This document shows positions 35,096 to 47,320 of a stretch of 64,000 nt of DNA, piece by piece. The first letter of the stretch is position 1. Each line of letters starts with the position of its first letter. Source of the stretch: Sodiomyces alkalinus F11 (lineage: Eukaryota > Ascomycota > Sordariomycetes > Glomerellales > Plectosphaerellaceae); assembly GCF_003711515.1 (NCBI RefSeq), contig NW_021167079.1, positions 4,961,158 through 5,025,157 of the forward strand. The letters run 5' to 3'. The position numbers and the translations under genes were made by a program. The notes under the pieces are model-generated. The model was given only the letters and a program-made list of their open reading frames with translations, had not been told where the DNA came from and searched no databases.

Positions 35096-35548
35096 TCCGT
35101 AATGATGGGCGCTGGAAACTGCCCTTGGCAAGAAGAAGAAGAGAAGACGTCCGCTGAAACGATGATGGAAGACGAGATGAGCTGGGCCAAGGCAGGGGAA
35201 GCTCAATCTTAAAAAAGATGCAAATATGTTCCAGAGCAAGCTTGCTGGCAAAGCGGGAGTTTGGAGAGAGGGAAGAAAGGATCTGGAGGTCTGGGCTGGG
35301 GTTGAGAAGGATTTATATACTTAATTCGGGCGCGGAGCCGAAGAAGTCTGGTCTATAGGGAAGGTGAAGGGAGGAATCAAGGCTGGAACCTCGGATGGAA
35401 AGAAGGAGACTTCTTTCCATATCCTGGAGGCGTACTTCCCTTGGCTTGTGGGAAATGCTGGCTCCTTGCCTTCGAGGATGGGATCTTTGAAAGAGAAAAA
35501 GAAAGGAAAAAGGAAAAAGAAGAGAAGAGAAATGAAATGAAGGACCGC

Positions 35549-35579
<31 letters not shown>

Positions 35580-36098
35580 GGGGCGATGGGGAGGAAAGCG
35601 AGGTTCTAAAAGAAGATGGCCCTTCTGAGATTTCCCTTTCTTTCTCTCGAATCAAGAAGGCAAGTAGTTCAAGGGCAGTCCCGAGTCAGACATCCCGGCC
35701 TCATGTTGCTGGAGTTTCGACACCGAGAAGAGCTCGCGATCTATGCAATGACGGAAACTCCATCAACACAAGATTCCAGAGCCTAGCGCTAAAAAGGATC
35801 CGTCGACATCTGCATCTGCATTCTTGTTCAGTTATGGGCAAATCAGCATAGACATTAAATATGAACAGAGCCAGAGCCAGAGCCAGAGCCACCATACAAT
35901 GGCTATGGCCTGTCGTCATTCGTCTGGGCCTCTTCATCCGTCAGTCCCTCCACCAGGTGGCCCTTCACGCGTCCTACCTAGGTGAGGTCCGAACTAAGGA
36001 GGAAAAGTTTTGAGCCTGGGTTGGGTCTCACGCCGACCAGCAGACGGATCCACAGGCTGACAGGACATGGAACTTCGTGCATCGAGAACATCCATTTG
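35096..36098. other. Intergenic with GA microsatellite
   Basis: This is the upstream flank of the SNF2-RING gene and the 3' flank of the kinase gene, both on the minus strand. It contains a (GA)14 run at 35549-35576 within a larger purine-rich block (35480-35600) and four copies of cagagc at 35866-35889. No gene is seen. The purine block would read as a pyrimidine tract in the direction of the SNF2-RING promoter. Confidence 0.5.
35549..35576. repeat. (GA)n microsatellite
   Basis: Fourteen perfect GA units lie inside a purine-rich tract, about 450 bp upstream of the SNF2-RING start codon. Confidence 0.95.
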
Positions 36099-37528
36099 TT
36101 ATCCCTTGTCGGTAGACAGACATTCATGGTTCAGGGCCTAGGCGTATTAATCGTCAGTATAATCTCTGTTGGTGAGGGGGCATGTCTGGTCATCCATAAT
36201 CTGAACTCACCTCGTCGGCCGTTGCCCTTCGACTGTCATAACGCACCAGCCGTGAAATGAGATCTCGGAACGCCGGGTCAGCCTCAGGCAAGATCTGATC
36301 CCACGGATGACCGTCCATCATCCTATACATCTCGAAAGGTGGGGTCTTGAAGTGCGCAGCTTCGGGCCACGTTTCCATGGTGGGCGTGCCGAGGGTCTTG
36401 AAGATGCTGAGAATCAAGCCAAGCTGATTGCCATCCTCGTGTGCCGCCCTCGACTCGAAGAGGGGCCGGGGCGGATTACGACAGCACTCAGCGAGCACCG
36501 TTCCTACCGCCCACATATCCACAGCAGTGCCGTACGATTTGTTGCCGAAGAGACATTCGGGGGCACGATAGGGCCCGGTCCCGATATCGAGAACCTTGCC
36601 GTAGGATGGTTCCGAGGCGATCGACATGGAAGGATGCCAGGCCGTACCAAAGTCGGACAAGTAGGCAGGCCCATCCGGGCTCTCGAGCAACACGGCCTCT
36701 GGTTTAACGTCCCGGTGGATGATCCCCCGGGCGTGAATGTCCCGCAGGGCGGTGAATACGTCTCGGAATATCGCCCGCAGGCGGGGAAGAGGGACGGCAC
36801 CTTTGGAGAGGAGGTCGGCGAGGGTCAGTGGCATGAAAGGAAAAGTCAGGACGAATCTCTGGTGCTGGTCGCGGAAGGTCTCGAGAAGCGGGATGCAGGG
36901 ACGGCGTAAAGAGGCGAGAATCTTGGCTTCGCGGTGGGGGTTGTGCGGCTCAATGTTGCGTGTCTCGACGATGACCTTGAGGGCGCGGTTCTTGCATCGG
37001 AAGACCTCCGAAGTGACTCCACTAGATACCGGCAGGCAGCTTGAATAGGGGCCGATGGCGACGCCAATATCACTGTGGTCGTTTGAATTGACAGCATCGC
37101 GCTCTGTCGGTGCTGATGTCCCGCGGCCTGCGACAAGGCAGACTTGATCATATTGTTCCTGGAGAGACATGGAAGATTAGGTATGAGCACAGAAGAAAAA
37201 AAGTAAAGTAGGGAGGGGACGGAGAGAAGAGTTGTGATTAAGCAAGGGGCTTACCCACCCGGCTCGTACATTCTTTATAAGCCTGGGTCTCCATGCTGAA
37301 GGCTTCTGACTGGGCCGTAGTGGAGGGGTCATCTGTCGCAGAAGACTCCAAGGCCGCCTTTCTACGAGAGCGTTAGTTAGTTCCTAGACTATGCCGGGGG
37401 CGTTGGAGGCTTTGAGGCTTTTAGACGTGCATTGCGCGGTGATACACTCACATCCTCTGGATGTTCTCAAAGCGCTCAGATGCCGTGAGAGAAGACCGCC
37501 AGTCCGACTCGGCCGAGTCCGACGCCAT
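36099..37528 (-). CDS. CDK-like protein kinase (Csk1/CAK-like), 388 aa
   Basis: Four exons (37528-37452, 37361-37259, 37158-36211, 36137-36099) give 388 residues. The start codon at 37528 begins MASDSAESDW. The kinase fold spans about 95-375. ALKVI carries the presumed ATP-contacting Lys121. The catalytic loop is HRDVKPEAVLL (Asp210, Lys212), and DFG begins at Asp229. TGPYRAPECLFG and YGTAVDMWAVGTVLAE are CMGC/CDK-like. The glycine loop (IGPYSSCLPVSSG) is poor. The catalytic-loop Asn normally three residues after Lys is Ala215. Similarity is highest to fungal CDK-activating-type kinases (Csk1), which activate cell-cycle CDKs, but this is by motif impression only. Exon 2's donor (GTGGGT) and the tiny last exon (12 codons) are the least certain parts of the model. 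Confidence 0.78.
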
Positions 37529-38360
37529 CTTGTCTATTTGATGGAGGAGCTAAAAAGGACAGGACAGAAAACATAGGGCCTGGAATTGTAAAGGCACTGT
37601 ACTGTATGTCTGCTGTTGCGGTGTCCTGGTATCGATCTTGTCTTCGGATGCTGTTGGTATTGGTATGGGATAACGGTGAGAATGGACGGAAGCGAGTCCG
37701 CGACTCTGAATAAGGTAATTACGAAGGTACTTCTACGTTTGTACATCGGCTTGGGTACGTGCCTCTTTTTTGGAGACCTTCTTCGAAGCTTCCTAATATG
37801 CAACTACCAGCTCACGCCCGATAGATAGGTAGCTACTGATACAAGGAGCCGGTGATGTAACGAATGACTCGCCAAGACCTTTTGTCCGGTCTGCATATGG
37901 CTTCTGTCCAATCATGAAGTACAGGACAATGCTAAGTCTCCGTGGCTGGCCAACCGGCGAAGAAAAACTGTGGGTCATACGGCAGTGGAGTTCGACCTGT
38001 TTCTAAGGTAATGCTGTTATATACATATCTATACCCAGACCGGAGCTCCGATCACTGCGTTTTTGGACCCTCTCCGCGTCTCTGTAGCAAGTGTTCTCTC
38101 CATCGCCGCACCACTCAACCTTGCACACCTGCACCTGCAACTGCAACTGCAACTGCAACTGCAATCCTCTCCCGCCCAGCGCTCTCTTCTTTTTCCCCGT
38201 CTGATTCGATTCTCCGAATCGCCAAATTCGGGACATAGGAGAGCATCGATATGCGCGCTATGTTTTGTGCTCTCGCTGCCGATTTTGCTGCACATGGTCT
38301 CGCGCACTCTTGTTAGGCTCGCTTCTCCAGGTTCCTCCTCCTCCTCCTCATTGGATCACC
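37529..38360. other. Divergent promoter region, kinase and syp1
   Basis: An 832-bp spacer lies between two divergent start codons, so it should carry both promoters. A perfect five-copy hexamer ctgcaa lies at 38135-38164, and a cctcct run lies just before the syp1 ATG. No gene is seen. Confidence 0.5.
38135..38164 (+). repeat. (CTGCAA)5 tandem repeat
   Basis: Five perfect copies of a six-base unit in the presumed 5' leader or promoter of syp1, about 200 bp before its ATG. Confidence 0.95.
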
Positions 38361-41300
38361 ATGGACGACACTCCCCGGACTGAGTATCCAGCTATGCTGG
38401 TAGGTCAAATCTTCTTCTTTGCTCCTGTCCCTTAAACTTGCCTCCCCTCATTCTTACGTCTCTCTGGTTTTGTTCTGCTCATCAGCTGTCTCGATCTTCC
38501 CCCTACGTTTCATCCTCTCCATGTTCTCTGTACTTGGGCATCACTGCGCTCCCACTGTTCTGCTCTGTCCATCACTAACGTGCGCTTCGCAATTTCTCAC
38601 AATTAGGATCACCTGCAACCAGGCCAAGCTGTAACCGTACTCAATGACCGACTCAAAAGGATAAACAGGATCAATGTAGAGATCGCGGATTGGCTACAGG
38701 TACGACTCCCTCCACCTGGAATGCTGCGCAATGGCTATTGGAGACCACGAATGGCCAAAAACACGAACATAGCTTCTCCCAGCCTGTCGCCAATCGCATT
38801 GCTGACGGACCATCACGCGTATACAACAGGAACGGAGGAGAGTCGAGGAGCAGTATGTTCAGGGCCTTCATCGGCTCATGCAGTTTCGGGTTCCCAACAG
38901 CCAGTCGGACCTGGGGTATGCCATCCCTTCTTTCTCTTCGACTACACATGTCCAGTCTCTCCCTTTTTTCTTTTCCTTTTTTTTTTCTTCCGCCGTTTTC
39001 CCCTCGATCTTGGTGAACTAATTACGACATCCTATTTAGTGTGTTCCAAGCTCCCTGGAACAAGGTCCTTACAGCTATCGAGGCTTCAGCTGACTCCCAC
39101 CGTCTTCTCGCCGGCCGTATCGAGAACGAAGTCGAAGGTCCTCTTCGCGCATTCCAGAACAAGAGCGAGTCCCTGAATATTCAAGCCACCTCGGACAACC
39201 TGGCCACCGTAGCCCGCGACCTCGAAGAAGCACAGAAGAAAGTCGAAGCCCAGACGAAGAAGGTTGGCAAGGCCAACATGCACAAACTCGATGCGGCCCA
39301 CGCCAAGCTCGAATCCGCCACCCAGCAGTGGGAATCCCAAGCCCCGTTCATCTTCGAATCCCTGCAGGCCTTTGACGAGCACCGTATCAACCACTTGCGC
39401 GATCTCCTGACGCAGTACCAGACATATGAAACCGACAAGGCTCAGCGCAACCAGGCCAATGCCGCCGAGACCCTCGCCGTGATGCTGGAGATCAGCACCG
39501 AGCTCGAGATTGCAAGTTTCAAGGAGCGTGTCGTCGCAGGAAAGCCAAAGGTGGAAAAGAAACCACCGAGCAGGCAAGGAAGCAACCTGCCCTTCATCGC
39601 CACCCCTCAGGAGGACACCGTCAGCGAGCATTCCGCGCCAGCCGAAACTCGGCACGATCCCGAACCGGAACCCAAGCATGAGCACAAACATGAACACAAG
39701 CAAGAAGCGAAACGTGAGGAGAAGAAAGGTATGGGTATCAACGGCAAGGGGGTGCGCCGGGTGAGATCCTATCCACGAGATGGCCACAAAAACTAACAAG
39801 TCAAAACCAAAACAGAGTCCAAGCTGCGAAGCAAGATTGGAACAATGCTCGGTCGTAGGAGACAAAGCACACATGCCGGCTTCGGCCAACTTTCACCCAA
39901 CAAAGGCTCGGGCCCATTTTCCAGATCAAACAGCGGCCACGGTCGATTATCCCCGAAAGCATCGTCGAGCAATCTGGCCGAGTCCACCGGCCGCCTGTCC
40001 GCCTTGGCCGAGACGCCAGGCTCCCCCGAAGAGCCGCCGCAATCGCCTGGGGATAAGGACGGAAAACCCCATCATGAGACGACGACTAACGGCGTAGGCT
40101 TAGGCATCGGCATCGGCATTGGCATTTCCCAGTCCTCTGACGCCGAACCATCTGGTCGTGGATCCTCCACTGCGATCAACGGGGCCGATACCAGCAGTAA
40201 AGATGTTTCCTCGCCTCAAGCCCCATCCCAGCCAACATCGCAGCAGAGCGTGTCGGGCGGCAAGGACTCAGAAGGCTTCACCATTCCCCCGCCGGCCAAC
40301 GATCCCATCTCCCAGGCCCAGCGGGACGCCGCTGAGGAACCCGAACAGCCATTCAAGCTCAACATCTCCAGCTCGCCCATTGCCGAAGAAGACCCGGAAG
40401 CCAGTAAAGCGGCCATATCCAACGTCGCGAGCACCTTGACGCAGATGGCCGCGCCATCCCGGAGGCTCGGCACTGTTAGGGGCAGACGCGACGTTCGAAA
40501 CACTATATACTTCCCCTCTCCCGTCGCATCACCAGATCTCAGCGGCGAGCAATTCCCCCCGTCCGGCCTCCAGTCTGCCGCACAAACCCCTAAGCTACCG
40601 GCAGTGGCGTCCCTTGCCTCCGAGGCGAGCATCGCGGGCACATCTGATACTCAGTCCATCCGCTCCGCCAACTCCCTCTCCAGCCTGTCTCACGCTAAGC
40701 ACCCTGAATTGGCCGGGCCGGGCTTGAGCTGCTCCATCATCGAGACGGTGTCGGCGACATTTGAGGACGGCGGCGCTGTGAAGAATGCTAAGATTGGTGG
40801 CGAAATTGCCTTTGCTTACCATCGCGACGAGTTTGATGACCGAGGTGAGAGCCCCCGGCTTCCCTTATTTGCACCCTTTCACCTTTTCACCCTTTTCACC
40901 GTTTCACTTCCTTGGCTAACCAACGTGGAAAAAAAGAACGGGAGACGATCCGGATTAACAACTTCCCCAACCTCGAAGCCATCGGACCGAACCGCATCTT
41001 CGTCCACAACCTCTCTCCCGACCGACCCGACGAATTCACCCTCGACCTCTCCCACCTCCACAACAGGACCTCTCCAGCCTTCACCTATCGCGTGCACATC
41101 CCCAACGGCGACCCGGCCAACCTCGCCGAGCACGCCCCACTCCTCATGCGTCCCGTATGGAAACCCCAGGGCGACAAGCTCGGCCTCCTCCTGCAGTACT
41201 CCCTCAACCCAGCCTTCAAGATCCCCAGGCCCATCACGCTCCACAACGTCGTCTTCGTGGCCACCTACGAGGGCGCCCGCGCCTCGGGCGCGCAGACCAA

Positions 41301-41658
41301 GCCCTCGGGAACCCACCTCAAGGACAGGCATCTGGTGTACTGGCGGCTGGGCGACGTGACGCTCACGTCCGAGCCGCAGAAGATTGTATGCCGCATCGTC
41401 GGCGCGGAGAACGCCGAACCGAAACCGGGCCACTTGGAAGCGAGGTGGGAGTATTCGCCGCCGGAGGGGGCCGTCGTTGGCAGCGGCATCTCCGTTGCGG
41501 CTTTGGCGGAGAGTAAGGGCAAGGAGAAGGAGAGGGTTGAGTCGGATGATCCGTTTGCCGACGGGGGCGTTGGAGCGCCTGCCCTGCCGAATGGGCAACG
41601 GTGGGTGGATGTGTCGTTGGTGCGGAAGATAGTGGGCGGGAAGTATGACGCTGTATGA
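38361..41658 (+). CDS. syp1: Endocytic F-BAR/muHD protein Syp1
   Basis: Six exons (38361-38399, 38607-38699, 38830-38915, 39040-39728, 39816-40844, 40937-41658) join to 885 residues. The first exons encode the F-BAR start: QAVTVLNDRLKRIN, ERRRVEEQYVQGL and VFQAPWNKV. Exon 4 completes the F-BAR helices to about residue 250 (ATSDNLATVARDLEEAQKK; QAPFIFESLQAFDEHR). A disordered Ser/Pro/Gly-rich linker follows (about 300-600). The C-terminal mu-homology domain runs from about 620 (SCSIIETVSATFEDG, INNFPNLEAIGPNRIFVH, LLLQYSLNPAF) to the end. Syp1/FCHO proteins arrive early at clathrin-mediated endocytic sites, bend membrane through F-BAR and bind cargo and adaptors through muHD. In yeast Syp1 also affects septins and polarity. 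Introns 2-5 are in frame and conventional. Confidence 0.9.
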
Positions 41659-42128
41659 GAGGATGTGGGTGTTCATCGCGTTCTGGGCCTGGATATGAGC
41701 TTGGATATGAGCTTACCCATTTTTCTTCTCTCATCTTTCTTCTCTCATCATTTTGTGTTCTCCAGTCTAGCATGTAAGGAAAAGGAGACGGACAGAGACG
41801 TACAGACAGGATGAAGGGCGTGTGCCCTCCCTTGTCTGGATAATATGTAGGTGCCCATGTGGTGGTTGTCCCACATATTTCCCCTATCTTATGTAGGGAG
41901 TCTGTCTATGATATACCGATTTATTTCACGCCGATTATGCCCTCTTGCCTAGAAAGACTCGATATCTTTTGTGATATGTCTTTATCGCTGTTGAAGAGTC
42001 GCTTTTTTTGACCAAGTCTATTCCATGAAGAGGAACCTATCGATGCGATGCCTCATTCTCCGCTGTCTAATATCATGAGCATCAAAGTAATACGACAGTG
42101 GCCTATACATTCATGCATTCCCTGCCTC
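41659..42128. other. Convergent 3' spacer
   Basis: 470 bp separates the converging syp1 and ltn1 stop codons. It has short tandem duplications (gagcttggatat, cttctctcatc) at about 41696-41750 but no gene. Confidence 0.5.
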
Positions 42129-45100
42129 TTATGCAGCTGCCGCCCTCCTCGCCTTGACATCGGCACCCAGGTAATCAATGGGATTCCGGCATAGAGGACA
42201 GGTGTTCTGGCCGCTACTCTGGAACCACTTGTACAGACATGTGCGATGGAAGGAGTTGCGGCAGGTCTGGCACTTCTTGTCGGGCATCTTGCGGTCGGCG
42301 GAGATGATGGAGTAGCAGATGGCGCACTCGGTCTGGCCTTTGAGCGCGCCGACGATGTTGCGGCGGAAGGTTGTCAGGCCGTCGATGATGCTGCCGTTCT
42401 GTTTTGTTGGGCCCTCGTATGTCAGGAACGTAAATCTTGAGGGTAGAGATTGGAACGAAATTGAAAAGAGCGGAGAACAGGAGAGAAGATGGGGAGAAAA
42501 GAAAAGAAGAAAAAAGGAAAGGAAAGAAAAGAAAAGAAGACAACATACCGAAAAGGTGATGACGCCCTGCGTGGTCATGAGCCAGCTCTGCCACTTGCGC
42601 TCGTTCACTGCCACTCTGTTGATGCCCACCACCGTCACGCCCTCAAGGGGATACCCCTGCGGCACGCGGATGGCGATGGAAGCAAGCGACTCGTCCACCT
42701 CATAACCGGCCGTGATCTCCCTCCCTGCCTGGCTTACCTTGACCATGAGCTCCTTCTCCTCGTCGCCTGGATGCCCTTGCGACGCAGCCCAGGAGGCCAC
42801 CTCACTGAGGACCTCCGAGATGATAATGGGTGAGAAATACTTCGTCATCCACCATTCCACGGCCGTCTTGGTCTGCTTGGAGCGGCACTCGATGAACCAC
42901 CCTCTGAAGAGGCCCGGGACGTATTTCAGGACCAGGTAGTAAATGTGGACTAGGAACCACTGGAGGTTCCGCTCGTCGGCTTCGGCGTCAGCGACGCGGA
43001 AGTCGTAGGACCTGATGTGGTCGGCCGTCAGGCCCTCGCGGTCAAGGCTGAGGGCGTGGGCTGCTGAGTGACCGAGGACGTCAAAGGTAAACTGGAGCAA
43101 CGGGCCCACGGAGTTCTCGGATTTGAGATGTTCGGTGTAGTCGTTTCGGACTTTGACGGAGGCGGTGCTATAGGCGTCGAATATGAGATGCCATGAGAGG
43201 AGGTATGAGCGGATGGAGGTCGGAAACTGAGCAAGGACGTCGTCGGGATATTTTTCTAGCGTGGGCGCATCAAGGAGCAGGGAGACCAGCTCATCGGGTA
43301 ACCGGGCATCTGGATACATACATACGTTAGAGAACTGGCGGTGAACAGAAAATGCCCATCCCCGAAAATTCCGGCTTACCCTTCTTCTCCAGTAACACAT
43401 CCACAGAGAGCTGCTCTTGGGATGCGGGCAGGGCACGATGAAGCAGGTCGAATGCAGCTGTCTGGATATCCCGCGCTTCCGAGGCGACCAAGTGGTAAAG
43501 GTCGGAAAGATCGCCGAGATGCGCCAAGGGGACTTTTTCGACTTGCCTGCAGATGATGGCATCGACAATCTGAATGGGTTGAGTGCTTCTCTCCCGATGA
43601 AGTTCGAGGAGTTTGAGAAGGGCACGGGATTTTGCTTCCGCCACTTCCTTAAGGGCGTCTTCAAGGTCATCATTCGGATCCGCCAGTGATTCTAGAGTAG
43701 TGAACAGCTTCAAAGATGCATGAATATACGGGATGGCATCATCCGTTTCGTCGTCGGACGCATCTGTCCAAAGAGTTGTGCAGAACTCGAGAGTGCGCTC
43801 CCAGTGAGGGCCATATACTCCTTTTATACAGGGGAGAATCTTCTGCAGCGCACGGCAGATCTCCGCGGACAAGGCAGGTGATAATCCGATAGGATCTTCG
43901 AGCCAGGAAGTGATCTGTCTGACCGCAAAGACGAGTCGATTGTTGGCAACGGGTAATTCACCCGTCTCGTAAATCCCGGCGCACCTATTGAGAAGAACCA
44001 AGGTCGGAAGAGTCTTGTCTGCCTGCGCGCCGAGGCCCGCAATGTCGCTGACCAGGCGGTTGGCGAGGGTATTGACGAGTTTGGAGGACCTGAGCGTTGC
44101 TCCAAAGCCGGAGACCAGAGCTACAGCTCCGAGGATCGTTGAAGGAGAGGCCTTCATGGTGTCCAACTCGGAGAGCTTCTCGTCTATCGCCAACGGCGCA
44201 CCGTGCTTCTCCGTCAGGGACTCGATTAATTCGCCAAGTGCCCTTGAGCTGTACAGTCCCATGGGAGTCAGCGTCTGGGTCTGTTTCATCATGAGGGAGA
44301 TGAGATCCTCGATGAGTCCACTCGATCCAGTGTCGGAGCCGTCTCTCCATCCTACTGCCGTTGCTACAAGGGTCTCGATGGATGCTCGCGTTTCGGAAAC
44401 GAAATCTGATGCCTCAGTGAGAGAATTCTTGTGGTTCAAACTGCCCCAGAGCTTGTTCTCCTCCATAAGTGCGATCTGGTCGGAAGCCAAGTGGACAGAA
44501 ACGCAAAGCAGGAAGAGCACCTCAATCAAGAGAGGCCGAGGAAGCGACTGTGTATCGATACCAGACGACAGCAGCTTGGAAGCGTACATTGCCATCCTAG
44601 CAGGGATCGAACGGCCGTCGCGGTCCCTCCTAAACCGAGACGGTGCATCCCCTTCTTCCGGTGGCACAAGGGCCTGCGCACCTCCCACGTTACTTGTGAT
44701 ACTTAAGGATGGGTTGATGTCGCTGTGTAGGAAGAGCTGCAGTTGCTCCATCCAGATGTTCGTGTTGGGGAACAAGTCCTGGGCCGATGCCGCGCCTGCT
44801 GCGAGGGCCTGCAGAGCCTGCTGAGAGAGGGTATCAATTCCCAAGGAGTGCGTCGACGCGTCTCCCAAGTTCTTCTGGATAATTGCGACAGCAGTCTGCT
44901 TGCCGTCAGCTCGGTCGTCTAGGATAGCGCGAAGTGACTGGGCTCGGGACGAGAGATCGGTTCCGCTCAGTTCGGTGAGGCTCAGAAGCGCAGTGATCAG
45001 AGCCACGTGGACAGTATCGTCCTGCGACAGTATTTCGGGTTTATTGTTCGTTAGTATCTCTAGCACTCGCAACGCGTTGGACGCTTTCTGGGTGTCCTGG

Positions 45101-47320
45101 GCGAGTGCAGACAGTGCCTCCTCGGCGATCCGCTTGGCCACCGAGTCGGAAAGAGCATCATTAGAGAGAGCAGTCTCAAGAAGTGCCCATGCCTCAGCTG
45201 TGCCTCGGATGGACTGTTCCACTTTTGTCCCAATCAAGTTTTGCAACTCGTCGTTCTGGGCAGCTAGCTCGCTGGCAGACGGATGCGAGACCAAGCTTCT
45301 GATGCCATCAAGGGCGGCTGCTTGATCATGACGAGGAAGTAATGAGCTTAGCCAGGCGTTCCATATCTTCTTATACGTCTCACGACGGCTTGGGAGAGTC
45401 CCAAGAGCAGCCAGGCAGCCGAAGAGGCTAGTTGCTGCGCGTGAGGGTATGACGACGTCCATCCGCTCTCGCCCCTGTTCCAGAAGAAAGGTCTCCAGTT
45501 CGGCCGCCGTAGCTTCGTCTTCCCAGATGTGCGGGGCGCCTTTTCCAACACTGCACAACACCCCTGCCGCACCAAAAGGCTCCAGATTGCGTGCAGCAAG
45601 AAGGCGTATTGAAGTAAGAATGATGTCTCGGCAAGGACTTTCAAGTACAGCAGAGGTCTTCTGGTGCGCCGCCAGGCTTTTGGTGTGAATTTGACCGACC
45701 AGAGTAAACCACCGAGAGCCTTCTTCCGAGAGGTCCTCCTGTAGTTTCGCGTAGTCCTTCGGCTCGCCTGGGGCAGAACTAGATACCCTCGTACAAAAAG
45801 CAGAAGACAGGTTCTTCCACTCCTCCACTGTCGCGTTAGACACATCATCCAGATGCTTGTCCGTACAGGCATTGAAAACCTCCACCAGTACAGCAAGCTT
45901 GCCCGCTCCTCCAATATCCCACCGGATAGTCTCCGGGGTAGGATGCAGGTAATGCGCCGTGAGGGGGGACACGTGGTCCCGGACAAACGTGGTACGACAG
46001 TCACCGGCCGCGAGGGTGCCCATGAGATGTTTAGCTGTTCGGATATAACTAGCCCATGCAATGGGTGCGTTCATGCGCGGTTCTTCGCGGTTCGTGATAC
46101 CGGTCCGGAACGACTCCATTATCTCTGAAGGGCCACCGTCGGGTATGTTGTCGCGAGGTATGGAAAGCAATAGGTGCTCGAGGTACTCCCAGAACTTGGC
46201 CGAACCAGCCTGTGAACCTTTTCGGAGGAAGCCGCAGAGCCGGGATACTGGCGGTTTCTTCTCCCCCGACGAGGACCAAATCTCGGAGTGCTTGTTGGTA
46301 AGTCGGGTCAACACGCGGATGTACTCGGTGGCGGAGCCAACCTGGCTGCACTTCAGACCCTCTGAGATGAAGATCTTCTTTATCCGGGAGAGCTGAGAAG
46401 CAACAGATTCGGGGCGCCTGTCGATACAAATCCACAGGAGCTGACAGGACGCTTTTCTGACGTTTGGGTCGGCAAAAGTGGCGGACTTCCAGACTTTGTC
46501 CTCCGAGAAGAAAGCGTCGTAGGCGTCGGCTTCGCTATCGAGGTCGGACTGCTCTAACTTTTGCAAAAGACCCAGGGCCAGAGACAGACTCCCTCCCACG
46601 ACACGGAAGTATTTGGCGTCGGCGTCGTCGGCCGTGGTGGATCTCTCGTCGCTCAGCGTGTCCTTGGTTTCCTGCATGGCATCGGTGGCGTACGTCAGGA
46701 TCTGCGACTGGCACTTCTTCCAGAACTGGACGACCTTGTCGTGCGTATTGAGGAACGAGGATAAGCCGTCGTTTGCAGCCCTCGAAACGGCGCGATCCCT
46801 GTCGTACAGCCCAGCCAACCAGGCCCCGACTACCTTGGGCACCCTCTTCTCCATGCGCTTTCGGGCCGAGCGCATCAATTCGAACTGTAAGGTGTGGGAG
46901 AGTTCGCGAACACGGCGCGCGTTGTCTATTGAAATACGCGGATATAATTGTACCTGTTACGTACATTATGGTTACCAATTGCTCGCCAGTCCATAGTTCG
47001 CGAATGAGGGCGACAAGAATACCCACCCACACATCCAGTATAGCGTCTTCAGCGCCGCCGCCCTGCTCGTGAGGGTGTGTCTGCACGTAGGCCACGAGGT
47101 CCTCCAGGGCTTTTGTCTTGGTGGTGGCATCTTTCTTGAGCAAGTTTTTGAATGAAACGCCGACGTTGGCATCGGAGATGGTCGAGAAGTCGGGGGGCTC
47201 GGTCAAATAGGACAACCCGCTACCACCAGAAGAAGAGGAGAAGCCTCCGAAGGTAGAGGCGCCGGATGCAAAACCATTCGCACCGATAAAGCGACCCCGC
47301 TTGCCTTGTGATCGAGACAT
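42129..47320 (-). CDS. ltn1: E3 ubiquitin-protein ligase listerin (Ltn1/Rkr1)
   Basis: Four exons (47320-47027, 46953-43380, 43309-42549, 42398-42129) give 1632 residues, normal for listerin. The N-terminus MSRSQGKRG and the segment VQLYPRISIDNARRVRELSHTLQ are listerin hallmarks; the latter fixes intron 1 (73 nt, acceptor acag). The middle is a long HEAT/ARM helical solenoid. The C-terminus carries the RING finger: CAIC, CQTC, SFHRTC and CPLC, within about 60 residues of the stop. Ltn1 binds stalled 60S subunits and ubiquitinates nascent chains in ribosome-associated quality control. Intron 3 (150 nt) contains a strong pyrimidine tract on the sense strand, seen as purines here. The last residues are RRAAAA. 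Confidence 0.94.

Noticed and set aside
38135..38164. CRISPR-like or other functional array
   Set aside because: It is a simple perfect hexamer microsatellite with no spacers, in a eukaryotic genome.
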